Assembly (NCBI RefSeq): GCF_003286085.1
Contig: NW_020825479.1
Span: 185,927-249,926, forward strand
DNA: 64,000 nucleotides
Direction of reading: 5' to 3'
Source of the DNA: Drosophila persimilis
Taxonomy: Eukaryota; Arthropoda; Insecta; Diptera; Drosophilidae
A model generated the notes under the pieces. The model worked only from the letters and a program-made list of their open reading frames with translations. It had not been told where the DNA came from and searched no databases. Position 1 is the first letter of the stretch; every line of letters begins with the position of its first letter. The translations under genes and the position numbers were made by a program. Below, piece by piece: positions 10,251-20,557 of this stretch.

Positions 10251-10994
10251 AGAAGATAAGCGAAAATGGCGCACCGCCTTATGACGCGACTTAACGGGAT
10301 TCCATGTGCCCTGATTATGGGCATAAACACAAGCCAATCCCTCGCTCTTTTCATTCAAAAGAAAATTTAAATAAACCGATAAACGAATCCACGCACTAAG
10401 CCCCAACCAACGTCACAGATGTATCTCTGGCCTCTCCGCCAAGCAAAAGATACAGAAATGAAGACAAGCAAACTGCTTTAATTAAAGCCCAAAAAGAAGT
10501 CGCTTCGAGTCGAGTGGAGGAACTCCTCACTTGTTTATGACCCGCAACCGTGGCAGCGATCAGATACAATATCTTCACCTGACACTAGTGCCCCGAACCG
10601 CTGCACTGCAGTCGGAGTGGTGACAATTTATGACATACAACATTGCCGCCGAACAAGAACAACTTCTTCTGCCATCCTCCAAGCTCCAGCCTCCATTCTG
10701 CATGGTAGCCAATGGCCGCTGAGCTTATGAAAATCATAAACATTCAACGACGGCCGCCAGTGACATCCGAGCAACGAATATGCATTTTAATAAAATATCC
10801 TAAAAGCCCCATAAATCACACCCAGCCCAGCCATCGCGTGCTGCTCCTTCTCAAGAGAGGAGTTTATCTCGCGTCTGCTGCTTAATGGGACCCTGCTCTG
10901 GACCCTGGGCCCTGCCACACGTTCAGCTTTGGGCTGCTCTCCATCTGCATCTGGGATCCGCTTTGCACCCAAAAACAACTACAATTTTGTATAT
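10251..10994. other. unique non-coding DNA between two non-LTR elements
   Basis: No long frame, no repeat shared with the rest of the window, balanced base composition. It looks like ordinary intronic or intergenic fly DNA rather than a transposon. No gene is supported. Confidence 0.5.
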
Positions 10995-13442
10995 CTAATG
11001 GGGAATGCCTTTGGAGTATCTGTACAGTAGTTCGCTTATTCCCTTTTCCATATTCGATCTTTTGTCCAAGGCTGGCCACCATACCAGCACTCCATAGAGC
11101 ATGATTGGTCGTATGATGGCGGTGTAGAGCCACCGAACTATATAGGGGGTCATTCCCCATTTTAGTCCGATGGCTTTCCTGCAAGTATAGAGGGCCACTG
11201 TGGCCTTCTTTACTCTATCCTCTATGCTCAATTTCCAATCGAGCTTTCTATCGAGGATTAGGCCAAGATACTTGGCGTTGTTGCTGAAGACTAGCGTTTC
11301 CCCACATAGTCTTGGGGGAATCAGTGCCGGAACTTTGTACTTCCTAGTGAAAAGCACCAGTTCCGTTTTAGACGGGTTGACGCCTAACCCGCATTTGTCT
11401 GCCCATTTCGACATTTTTGTGAGAGTACTTGTCATGCACTCACACAACGTCTGCGGAAATTTTCCGGAGAATGCTATGGCAACGTCGTCCGCGTACGCCA
11501 CCACACGGCAGCCACCCCCCTCTATCTCCCGCAGCAGTGTGTTCACTGCCACGTTCCATAGGAGGGGCGAGAGGACTCCGCCCTGCGGTGTGCCTCTGCT
11601 GACAAATCTGGTACACGTTGACGTCCCCAGTGATGCCTCAACCGTCCTGCATTGTAGCATCTGATCGATCAGGCTCACCGTCCTGGAGTCAACGCCCAGA
11701 TCCGTCAGTGCGCCCGTGATGGCGGTCGGAAGGATGTTGTTAAAGGCGCCTTCTATGTCGAGGAAGGCTAGGGTGTACTCCTTAAAATTAAGGGACGCTT
11801 CGATGATCGATGTGATCGAGTGTAGGGCCGTTTCGGTGGATCTTCCCTTCCGATAGGCATGCTGGGAGTCTGAGATCAGACTGGACGGAATGCACGCCGT
11901 TAGATGCAGCCCCAGGAGCCGCTCCATCGCCTTTAGAAGAAAAGACGATAGACTTATGGGTCTGAAATCTTTTGGGGCAGTGTGCGAGGGCTTGCCTGCC
12001 TTGGGTATGAATACGACTTTGGTCTGAAGCCAGGTGTCAGGAATGCACCCGTGGGAGAAGATTCCCTCGTAAATTATTTTGAGCCAGTTAATGGCTTTAT
12101 GTCCCGCGTGAATCAGTTGGGCAGGGAAAATGCCGTCTGGCCCCGCGGACTTGTAGGGTTTAAAACTTCTGATCGCCCAGGAAATGTTCTCCTGGCTTAG
12201 CAGTCTCAGGATGGCATTTGAGGCGACAGAAGGAGGCGCGAGGTAGTTGGGTCTGTTTTCATCGCAGCCAGGGAAGTGGGTATTTAGGAGAAGATTTAGC
12301 GACTCCTCGCTGGACGTAGTCCACGACTGGTCGGTGTTCTTCAAGTAGCCCAGGGTGGGTGTTGTCTTCGAGAGAACTCTGCTCAAGCGTGAGGCTTCTG
12401 AGTTACTCTCGATTTCGCTGCAGAACTTACGCCAGGAGGCGCGTTTGGCTTTTCTAAGTTCTTTGTTGTAGGTTGACAGACTGGCTTTGTACTCGGCCCA
12501 GTTTTGCTCAACGTTTTCAGCCTTAGCTTTATTGAAGAGTCTCCGGGAGGCTTTCCGGAGTTCACCCAGTTTCGGATTCCACCATTCAGGTTTCTTCCGG
12601 CCTCTGTTCTTGCCAGAGGGGCATGCTTTGTCGAGCGCCTTATTGCAGGCGTCGGTAAAGATCTTAAGAAGACGAATCGTGGCCTCCGTGGAGAACTCCT
12701 CCTCAGATGGGGGCTCAGGTAGAACACGACAGAGGTAATCAGAATACCGAGTCCAGTTTGTCCGCCTGATGTTCCGGAATCGGACTGGCTTCGGCACTGA
12801 GAAGGAGAAGACAGTTTCCACGTACCTGTGGTCCGAGAAGGAGTGCTCTTCCATCTGTATCTCATGAGAGGCAAGCGAGAGGTCCAGGACCTCCTTGCGG
12901 TTTTTAATGATAAAGGTGGGATCACTACCCCGGTTTAATAAGACCATCTGAGTGGTCAGTAAGTAACTGAAAAGGTACTCACCCCTTTCGTTTGTGTCAG
13001 TGCTTCCCCACTGACAGTGATGTGCATTGGCATCACACCCCACAATTAGGCCGATGTCCTTGGCCGAGCAGTCTGCGATTAGAGCCCGGAGAGGCGCGTG
13101 TGGAGGGGGGTCTGGTTGTTCATGCCCCATGTATGCGGAGCAGATCCTCAGTGAGCGCTCCTGGCCTTCGAGGCTCACTGCGGTGTGGTCTTCATTGCTG
13201 AAATTTGGGAGCAAAAATAAGTGCAACTCTCTTTTTGCAAGAATGCAGGTACGAATTTTACCTGCGGTTTCAGCTACATATAGCTTGTAGTCAGAAGTCC
13301 TCAGACCGGAGACCCTGTTTCCGAGGATCCAGGGCTCCTGAGTGAGTACTATGTCGGCTCCACCCTTGGCCAGGTGGAGCAGTAGAGCAGCGCATGCTGC
13401 CTTACAATGGTGGAGGTTTATCTGCAGGAGCGTCAACGACAT
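10995..13442 (-). CDS. LOA-type ORF2: endonuclease and reverse transcriptase, C-terminus lost
   Basis: The start at 13442 opens MSLTLLQINLHHCKAA, the typical first strand of an apurinic-type endonuclease. Endonuclease blocks LTQEPWI, GCDANAHH, DLSLAS and FSDHRYVE lie within residues 1-215. RT follows, with YKSAGPDGIFPAQLI, DFRPISLSSFLLKAMERLL and HAYRKGRSTE, and the catalytic AYADDV near residue 650 (11484-11495), then YLGLILDRKLDW. The protein of 815 residues ends GIPH at a stop that lies in or next to foreign sequence, so the real ORF2 was longer and would have had an RNase H domain. There is no internal stop or frameshift. It cuts target DNA and copies the element RNA; it overlaps ORF1 at its start. 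Confidence 0.85.
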   Translation of the reverse strand: MSLTLLQINLHHCKAACAALLLHLAKGGADIVLTQEPWILGNRVSGLRTSDYKLYVAETAGKIRTCILAKRELHLFLLPNFSNEDHTAVSLEGQERSLRICSAYMGHEQPDPPPHAPLRALIADCSAKDIGLIVGCDANAHHCQWGSTDTNERGEYLFSYLLTTQMVLLNRGSDPTFIIKNRKEVLDLSLASHEIQMEEHSFSDHRYVETVFSFSVPKPVRFRNIRRTNWTRYSDYLCRVLPEPPSEEEFSTEATIRLLKIFTDACNKALDKACPSGKNRGRKKPEWWNPKLGELRKASRRLFNKAKAENVEQNWAEYKASLSTYNKELRKAKRASWRKFCSEIESNSEASRLSRVLSKTTPTLGYLKNTDQSWTTSSEESLNLLLNTHFPGCDENRPNYLAPPSVASNAILRLLSQENISWAIRSFKPYKSAGPDGIFPAQLIHAGHKAINWLKIIYEGIFSHGCIPDTWLQTKVVFIPKAGKPSHTAPKDFRPISLSSFLLKAMERLLGLHLTACIPSSLISDSQHAYRKGRSTETALHSITSIIEASLNFKEYTLAFLDIEGAFNNILPTAITGALTDLGVDSRTVSLIDQMLQCRTVEASLGTSTCTRFVSRGTPQGGVLSPLLWNVAVNTLLREIEGGGCRVVAYADDVAIAFSGKFPQTLCECMTSTLTKMSKWADKCGLGVNPSKTELVLFTRKYKVPALIPPRLCGETLVFSNNAKYLGLILDRKLDWKLSIEDRVKKATVALYTCRKAIGLKWGMTPYIVRWLYTAIIRPIMLYGVLVWWPALDKRSNMEKGISELLYRYSKGIPH

Positions 13443-14856
13443 TCCTGAGGCTCGCCTCCACCATTGTTACTTCTAGATCGCTGTCAGGGGACTCCGGCTC
13501 CTCCCCGACAACGATATGGCTGAGACCTCTGGCTAGGTCGCTCTCGTCGAACGCGTAGTCGTCCAAGATGTCGTCCGACATCATGGACGCCGCATCCGAC
13601 GCCGGGTTATCTTCCTCGCACGAGGCCCCCTCTTTCGGGATCTCCGGCAGCTCCGGGTCTGGCTCGACCTCCGCTTGCCTGCCCTTGCGATCGGACTTGT
13701 AAGTGGATATGGTGACCTTCTTATAGCCATAATCCACTACACCGTCCGACTTTGCGAGGAGATCTATGGATTCCTCATTTAGGACGAGGATAATCTGGCG
13801 CCTCTGCCCTTGGATATCCTCCACCTTTGCCACCTTCCAATCGGCTGTAGGAAGGTGGGGGTTGCAAACCTGCAGTAACGTAAGGATCTTCTCAGGCTGT
13901 GCAGGCTTAGCCGAGACCCACGCTCTGGCTCTCGGGCGACTAGGGACATCTTCCCACTTCACGGCCTCCAGTTTCGCCCCTGGGTAGACCTCTTTTAGGG
14001 CCGCCACCGCCTTCATGTAGAGGGCCGCAGAGCGAGCGTCTTGGCAGGCGATGGCTTTCACCTTGCCTTGACGACACCTTGCGTCCTCACACTTTGGCGG
14101 TGGTCCGCCGTTCTCCTCCAGTTCCAGTAGGAACCGGTCCTGGAGCTCGTTCTCCACCAGGTGCCACTTATCGCGAGGGACATGGCCGTCCTCGGCGCCC
14201 CTGTCCAGGACACCGATCAGGGTCTTGCCCCTCGCCACCTCAGCGAACGACCGGTTCGTGAGGTGGGTCTTCACCCGCTTGGCTTGCTGGGCTTGGCCTG
14301 GCTGATTTGCGGGGTCCACCGCTGAGCGTTGCCGCTTGTTGGGGGCCTTGGCTGCGCCCTTTCCGACTTTGGCTGGCTGGAACAGAGGAAGGATTGAGCA
14401 GGCCCACAGCCTCTGCTCCTTTCCTTCGGCTGACGCCTTGAAATTCGGGTCTTCGTTGGACAGGATGAAAGCCGCTCGTCTCCTGTCCTGGTACGACGGC
14501 TTTCCTCCCCGTGGTGCAGAGACGCTGCCCGCCGGGGCTCCCAAGGGTTCTTCGGTCCCGGTGCGCTTACCAGCCGCGATTACGCTCTGCTTGGCAGCCA
14601 CCCCGGTATCCGCTTCGCCCTTGGAGCCACCCGACTTGGAAGGACCCGATTGGCTTTTCGGGCCCCCCCTCGCTGCGGCTGCTGCCTGAAGACGGTGGAC
14701 CGACTCAGTCTCCTTCCCCGTCTTCTTTGGACCCGGTTTCCCAGGCGCTGGTGCAGAGGGATTGGCTTGTCCCTCCGGTACTTTAAGAGGAGTACCGAGC
14801 TCCTTTGCGGTGTTTTTATTTCTTATATATGATTTGTTTGGCATTTTTGTTCCCAC
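13402..14856 (-). CDS. LOA-type ORF1, gag-like protein
   Basis: 484 codons, open from MGTKMPNKSY at 14856 to a stop at 13402. The N-terminal third is rich in Lys, Pro, Ala and Gly; the middle has a folded-looking part (residues roughly 200-360) with conserved-looking Trp and acidic patches; the C-terminus is strongly acidic. I see no classical CCHC knuckle. By position and size it is the ORF1 RNA chaperone of the element. It overlaps ORF2 by 41 bases, suggesting translational coupling or reinitiation. Apparently intact. Confidence 0.75.
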   Translation of the reverse strand: MGTKMPNKSYIRNKNTAKELGTPLKVPEGQANPSAPAPGKPGPKKTGKETESVHRLQAAAAARGGPKSQSGPSKSGGSKGEADTGVAAKQSVIAAGKRTGTEEPLGAPAGSVSAPRGGKPSYQDRRRAAFILSNEDPNFKASAEGKEQRLWACSILPLFQPAKVGKGAAKAPNKRQRSAVDPANQPGQAQQAKRVKTHLTNRSFAEVARGKTLIGVLDRGAEDGHVPRDKWHLVENELQDRFLLELEENGGPPPKCEDARCRQGKVKAIACQDARSAALYMKAVAALKEVYPGAKLEAVKWEDVPSRPRARAWVSAKPAQPEKILTLLQVCNPHLPTADWKVAKVEDIQGQRRQIILVLNEESIDLLAKSDGVVDYGYKKVTISTYKSDRKGRQAEVEPDPELPEIPKEGASCEEDNPASDAASMMSDDILDDYAFDESDLARGLSHIVVGEEPESPDSDLEVTMVEASLRNVVDAPADKPPPL

Positions 14857-15310
14857 GAGTAGGCGGGAAGGGGTTGGTCACCCGAGGCATAGCCCGCTTG
14901 CCCCGGGAAGCCTGATTTAAACTGGAGGTCGGCAGGTATCCAGAGTCCGCATATTAGCGACCGGGCACCCCCCCGGCCATGCATCCCTCGGCATATAACA
15001 GTGTCACCTTGGATTGGGGTAATTTCACTGAGAGTTTTCTTTTCTCCGCCCGACTACCATTCGCTAGCATCCTAGCAGAGACATGACCGTGCTAGGACCT
15101 GTTTCCAGCCGCCCTCACGGGGAGAGTATAGTCGCACTTCCACCGGTGTGCACAGTTACGGCGGGTGACGGCTCGCTTGCAACCCTCTGTGTCCTAGGCG
15201 GGGTGTGAGACGCAGACCGCACCGGGTATTACTAACCGGAGCGGCTGCGCCTCAGTTCCGAGTTCACAGTTGTGCGAGCCGACCCGTCATCCGTTTGTCC
15301 CCCTGTAGCA
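14857..15310 (-). promoter_or_regulatory. 5' UTR / internal promoter region of the LOA-like element
   Basis: GC-rich, non-coding, between the ORF1 start and unrelated DNA at about 15311. Non-LTR elements carry an internal promoter here, but I cannot point to a specific motif. Confidence 0.45.
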
Positions 15311-15807
15311 CCCGATGGCTGACGGCTTAACGACATTTAACGATAACACCCAAAGATATCAAAATCGAAATATCGTTAGACAGCCCCGCGCAAAATGCTT
15401 GACAAGCATAACAAACACGAAGTACATGGAGGGTGCCCCAATTTATTTTTCTACCCCATACAACGCCCCCATTGGCACGCCCACCAAAGGGGAAAGGTGG
15501 GGGGGTTGGGGAGAGCTAAAACGAAAACATTTTTCCAGCTCAACTCGCCTCGGAATCGATAACGATGAAGGGGAAAACTGCATGAAGCGAACAAAGGAGA
15601 CATCGGCATCCAGACAGCACCCAAGGTGGGAGGGAGATTTCCTGGAGGTGGAGGGGAGGCAGCTTATTAGATGTACCAGTACTCGCAGAGATGCCCGAAT
15701 GATGGTGTGTTCTATCAAGATTCATCTAGAGCTAGCCCTGGAGTTCCTGTTTTGGTAAGACTTTTCTTGGATCATACAAACCTTCAACAATGCAAAATTA
15801 TATACAT
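15311..15807. other. unique DNA without recognised gene
   Basis: A plus-strand frame of 147 codons (15315-15758) is open, but its product resembles nothing I know and its composition is not protein-like. Treated as non-coding. Confidence 0.4.
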
Positions 15808-16906
15808 AACGAGGGGGAACGTTGTGAGTTGCTGCGGACACCGCAACTCTAGAGTTATACCCGATACTAAGTCAGTATGGCTTTCCTCCGGCAGACGCCG
15901 CTAATATTTAACGACACGACAAAGAGTGCGTGCGAGAGAGACAGAAAATCAGTCTGAGCGTGACGTCGGGCGCTGCGTAGCCACTGCAAATTGATTTGTT
16001 CCTTTTGGCTGTAAAAATGATCTGATCTGATCCAGATTCAGCAATCTAATAGATATGGTCATTATCTATGATTCTGCGTTTTTAGTTTTCTCAAATCTGC
16101 AATATTGTGGATGCAACAGATTTTCGTCCTTTGTGGGGGCGGATGGGGGTGGGGCGAAATTCTGAGATATACGTTTTATAGTGACATCTTAAAGGAGTGT
16201 GTGCACCAAATTTGGTTACTCTAGCCTTAATAGTCTCTGAGATTTGTGGTTGCCTCAGATTTTCGTCCTTTGCGGGGGCGGAAGGGGGTGTGGCGAAATT
16301 TGGACAGGAAACGGTCAAGGTCCGATATCACAGGAGTGTGGATACCAAATTTGGTTGCTCTGGCTTTTATAGGTTCTGAGATCCTTGAACTCATATTTTG
16401 GAATTGGCAAAACCGACCATGAAACCTGTGTGTTAGAGTGAGACAGAGCGAGAAAGAGTGAAATTGTTTTCGTGATTCTGGCTGTAATAATTATACGATC
16501 TGGTTCAGATTTTGCACACTAGAAGATCAGTCATCTTCTACGATTCTGCGTTTTTAGTTTTCTCGTATCGTCGAAATTGTGGATGCCACAGATTTTCGCC
16601 TTTTGTGGGGGCGGAAGTGGGCGGGGCAAAGTTTTGAAATATTTTTGGAGCAGTGACATATCACAGAAGTCTGGATCCAAAACATCGTTGCTCTAGCTCT
16701 TATAGTCTTTGAGCATTAGGCGCTGAAGGGGACGGACAGACGGACGGACGGACAGACAGACATGGCTCAATCGACTCGGATATTGATGCTGATCAAGAAT
16801 ATATATACTTTATAGGGTCGGAAACGATTCCTTCTGGACGTTACACACATCCACTTTTACCACAAATCTAATATACCCCAATACTCATTTTGAGTATCGG
16901 GTATAA
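15808..16906 (+). mobile_element. DINE-1/INE-1-type non-autonomous Helitron, copy 1 (full length)
   Basis: Starts AACGAGGGGGAACGTTGTGAG-like and ends GAGTATCGGGTATAAAA. Hallmarks: a GACGGACA tetranucleotide tract near 16735-16760 (the GTCY microsatellite of DINE-1 on the other strand), the conserved block around 16780-16840, and three internal modules beginning near 16109, 16257 and 16589, each with TTTGYGGGGGCGGA. No coding capacity. Flanks are unique DNA and no target duplication is visible, as expected for Helitrons. Confidence 0.85.
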
Positions 16907-17394
16907 AAACTTCCTTTTTTTGTAGGAAATCAAGCTCGATTCCCCCAAGCAACCCCGTCACTGAAGGCAAACTCTAAAATATGTAGTGCAATCAAATTTG
17001 AGGAGCAACCGCAGCTTGTGGCAAGTGCTAGCCCATATTTGGCCATCATTTGAGTGGCAGGCAAACGGCGTACTAAAGCGAAAGATTTCTAGAAATCTGT
17101 CCTGCCATTCAAATATGTACATACATCAGGTATTGTATGTATGAATACAAAATACATAGATAGTTGCACAGTCGAGGGCTCGGGCAGTGGATTTTCACCA
17201 TATTTAATACACTCGAAATAAAAAATCATTAAATTTACTCGAAAAAATTATAAAATATAATAAAATACAAACAAAATTAATAGAAAAATTAGATTAAAAT
17301 TAAGTTATAAATTAAAAAAATTAAATTATAAATTATATTAAAATTAAATTAAATTAAATTAATAAATACAACAAAATAAATAATTAAAAATCAA
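16907..17394. other. unique DNA ending in AT-rich simple sequence
   Basis: 16907-17210 has no repeat partner in the window. 17210-17394 is low-complexity, built of AAATT/AAATA-like runs. No gene seen. Confidence 0.5.
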
Positions 17395-17718
17395 TGTCCA
17401 AACATATAAATATTTATAGGACTATATTTTGAAATATAAGTAAATATTCTAGAGCCTCAAATCATTAACAGACTAAAATTAATACTCAATCATTATTAAA
17501 ATTTTGTTAATTAAAGAATAAAATATTTATGGCATATTTGATACAAAAAACAAATCGTGAAGCGAACTGCGACCTCCCAAGCACAAAATATCCACCATTA
17601 TGTGGTCAAATCCTTGTTTATAAAAGGGCTACTGCAAAACCCTGAGAAATATATGAACCATTCTTCCAGTGGACCTGTAGAAAATCAGTTACACTGAAGC
17701 TCCGCACAAGACAATGGC
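17395..17718 (+). repeat. promoter-like segment, copy 2 of the 324-bp direct repeat
   Basis: Near-identical to 4625-4948, with the same TATAAAAG and TCAGTT motifs. Here the ATG is followed after one codon by TAG, so no protein starts. It is flanked by AT-rich sequence on the left and by the LTR-element remnant on the right. Confidence 0.7.
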
Positions 17719-18535
17719 ATAGGTGGGATGGCTCCTTGGAAGCTTTCCCTATGAAACTCTGACCTGCACTCAAGAACAGGAGCAAAGAAAAACAAAGAAT
17801 ATCCCAAGAAGAATAGGAGGCAGTCCTGGATGACAGGGTGAAAAAAATCTGAGCACCAGCAACAAGTCAACAAATTTAAAATGTGAAAACTTTTGGAAGC
17901 AGTTGAAAGTTGGCAGCAAGCGGAACGAACCGCAGCCGCCAGAGACAGAGACAGAGACAGGGAGTTAGAGATGGAGATGGAGATGGAGATCGGGCCCAGA
18001 GCAGGCGGAGGAGGTAGTAGAGTCGTCTGCGGCGGTCCCGCTGGCACGGGACTGTCTTTGCGCGAGATGGACAGAGGACGCGGGATCGCTGTCTTTCGCA
18101 CGTTGTATGCTGCAGGATATGGACCAAGGCAGGGGATCACTCTGTTTCACACGTTGTATATTGGCCGAAGGCTGAGGACTACTCTTTTTTGCGCGTTGTG
18201 CACTGATCAAAGGCAGGGGACTACTGTTATTTGCGCCTTGTATACTGATCGAGGGCTGAGGACTACTGTCCTTTTCGCGTTGTGCACAACCCGGCTTAGA
18301 TTGGGTCTGGCTGAACGGCCGAGCCTCTGCCGACGTCGACGTCTCGGAATCGGCCGAGAACACCACGCGAGAGAGCCGCGGGCGAATGGTTAGGTAAATA
18401 GTCGAAGATCGGGGGGTGCGGGTAGTATGAGGAAGGGATAATTGCATGTGTTATACTCGTGGGTCGTTCGGCACATCCCCGCCGCCGACGCCCAGAACTG
18501 TTCTCCGGTCTTCACCCCCTCTCTCCCCACTGAAA
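17719..18535 (-). other. leader / gag-like remnant of a minus-strand LTR element, with short tandem peptide repeats
   Basis: A minus-strand frame (18447-17965, 160 codons) holds about five diverged copies of a 14-17 residue unit of the form IQRAKxSSPxP, produced by about 48-bp DNA repeats between 18050 and 18290. It sits just inside the LTR at 18536, so it may belong to gag or the leader of that element. 17940-17995 is simple (GAGACA)n and (GGAGAT)n sequence. No recognised domain; coding status is doubtful. Confidence 0.35.
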
Positions 18536-19798
18536 TGTAACAGAGGTCTGGCTGCCCTTGGCTCTTTCCCCACTGTACCGGGCGCTATGATCCCGCATGG
18601 TTTTGCCCAAGTATAACGGGGACCACGGAATTTTCGTTCTGCTTTGCGTGATGCTTCGTCGCTGGTGCTTCACTTCGATTTTTTTGTTTCTCTTTCTGCC
18701 GGAGAAGGGAAAAAAGTCGCTATGCTTTGCTTGGCTGCGGGCTGTACCTTCATACTGTCGTTTTCCTCTCTCCTTTCCTCTCTCCCATTCTCTCCTCACC
18801 ATTTGCCGACGGCTAACGGGGATTGTACAGATTTTCGGCCACGCTTTTCTCGCTGCTGGCCTGTACCTTCGTATCGGGGGGGGGGTGGACTGAGGAGAGG
18901 TGAGCGGGCGTTGGGCCGGGCGGCGCGAAACTCACCAGGGACGCTGCACACCGCGATTTCAGCAGGGTTAAAATTCCTGTTGCCAAGGTCGAGGTGAGCC
19001 GCGGGTCCGGTGAGGAGGAGGAAAGGAAGAGAACGCATATCGCTTCTCACTCCAGCACGGTAAAACCCTGTTGCCAGAGTCAGAGCGGGATCGTAGGGAC
19101 CAAGAATGGTTAGAAGGGGGGGGGGGGGGGGCGCACACGCCGAAACGCGTCCCACTTCGCACTCCAGCAGGGAAAAACCTTATTGCCAGAGTCAGAGCGG
19201 GAGCGTAGGGATCGAAAACAGTCAGGAAAACGGAAGAGGAAGGGGGAGCCGGTCAGGGACCGGGGAAAGCAAATGGAAGCAAAAGAATTCTTAGTCACAT
19301 GATCGAAGTTTTATTGTCCTGATTTCCCTCGCACTCCCTTCTACTTCTACCAATACCATGGCCATCGGCCAGCTCACCCGCGGATCCGGCGTCTGTGTTC
19401 CTGCAGCTAGTCCATTCTTCTCCTCTTCTTGGGCGCCCGGCCGTTCAACACTTTTTTTTGCTTCTGTATTCACTGTCCGCGGCGTTCTGTCTTCGCTCGC
19501 TTCCGAAAATCGACTCCTCGCTCTCGACACGGTCGCTCGACGCTGGCGCTCGTTTTCGGGCCAACGGGACTTTCTCGAAAGAGATCCGCTCTGTTGCCGG
19601 CTGAACATGGCTCTCTCTCCTCGCTGTTCTCTTTGCGGCTATTCTGTGTGAACTGGCCGTTTGGCGGGATTTTGGCTATGCAAAAATAAACTAGCTTATT
19701 TACTAACATATAAGATGATGTTGTCTGATACAAATCTCGCTCCAATGCGATGTACTATATTTTCGGGTTGTCTTCTTAATCAATTAACCCTTGTTACA
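18536..19798 (-). repeat. probable LTR of a second minus-strand LTR retrotransposon
   Basis: The plus strand begins TGTAACAGAGG and ends CCTTGTTACA, giving inverted TGTAACA/TGTTACA ends over 1263 bp. On the minus strand an AATAAA lies near 19310, about 780 bases before the end, as in an LTR with long U5. Just beyond 18536 a short GTGGGG could be a decayed primer site. No partner LTR is in the window, so this is inference from ends and signals. Confidence 0.45.
18958..19215. repeat. three tandem units of about 110 bp with a poly-G run
   Basis: The block CAGCANGGNAAAA..C.TGTTGCCA...TCAGAGCGGGA occurs near 18960, 19052 and 19161. A run of 16 G (19116-19131) interrupts the second unit. The array lies inside the probable LTR. 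Confidence 0.6.
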
Positions 19799-20557
19799 AT
19801 GTGTTACTACTTGTTACACTTGCTCATAGTCTTCGGGCACCTTATCTGATACGGTGCTGCAGAAATTTTTCTGGATCGGTCCGAGTCCAGCGCACTCATA
19901 AAAATCGGCGAAATCTTCGTCGAATTTACGCTTACCCACGCCGTCATCTTTCTACACCTCTCATATCCCAGAGTCTAAAACATCAGACACGTGCTCTTTT
20001 TACTGAATTTATTGCAAGTCCCCATCGGTTTTATCTACTTACATTCTTTTGCCCGAAACAAAAATTTAAACTCGGTCGAATTATGTCGAAGTCGTAGTCC
20101 AACAATACGCGAAAGCCGGAGTATGTACGTATACTTAATATTAAAATTACTCGCAGAATCGACACGATACGATGTGGAAACGATTCCATCGAACATCAAT
20201 AAGATTAGCAAAATCATAGCATCATTGGACATCTTTGTTTTGGCGTTTCCTTTTCCGTCAAAGAATCTACACAAGAATTTTGCTGTAAAAGTTTCAACTC
20301 AAAAATAAGTAAAATAAGTGACAATTCATATGCCTCCGAGTAGGACGTGGAAAGCAATTTTTATGGCGTACCGATGCGTCCCTTTGACCACAACTTACTC
20401 GACCTGGATGCCGACTTTCGTTTCACTTTAACTTTTATGTCTATTTTTTTCAGAAATGGTTGAACAGTTGATGTTTCCCCAAGCGTTTATGGTTACAAGT
20501 CAATCTTCGTATGCGTTGAAAGCGGTATCCAAAGGTCACACATCTCTGGGCATGGGA
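19799..20557. other. unique DNA with a possible exon remnant
   Basis: No repeat partner. At about 20440-20453 there is a good acceptor (TATTTTTTTCAG) followed by an open stretch starting MVEQLMFPQAFMVTSQ and continuing to the errantivirus boundary at 20558. It may be the end of a host exon cut by the insertion, but I do not recognise the product. Confidence 0.3.

Larger units (their letters stand above)
10995..15310 (-). mobile_element. LOA-clade non-LTR retrotransposon, 3' truncated
   Basis: Minus strand: 5' UTR (14857-15310), ORF1 (484 codons), then ORF2 overlapping ORF1 by 41 bases. Both frames are undamaged, which makes this the best-preserved element of the window. ORF2 stops at 10995 inside the RT thumb region; the RNase H that LOA elements carry, and the 3' UTR, are missing. 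Loss of the 3' end is the opposite of the usual 5' truncation. Family by analogy with Loa/Bilbo/Trim elements of flies. Confidence 0.8.

Noticed and set aside
15315..15758. 147-codon plus-strand frame
   Set aside because: No recognisable domain, no support from flanks, composition unlike a protein.
16197..16379. 60-70 codon frames recurring in every DINE-1 copy (MCAPNLVTLALIVSEI and MLKDYKSQS types)
   Set aside because: They follow the conserved non-coding modules of the Helitron, lie on both strands and differ in length between copies; no sign of selection for protein.
17685..18140. 151-codon minus-strand frame rich in SISISI/SLSLSL
   Set aside because: Produced by GAGACA and GGAGAT simple repeats; not a gene.
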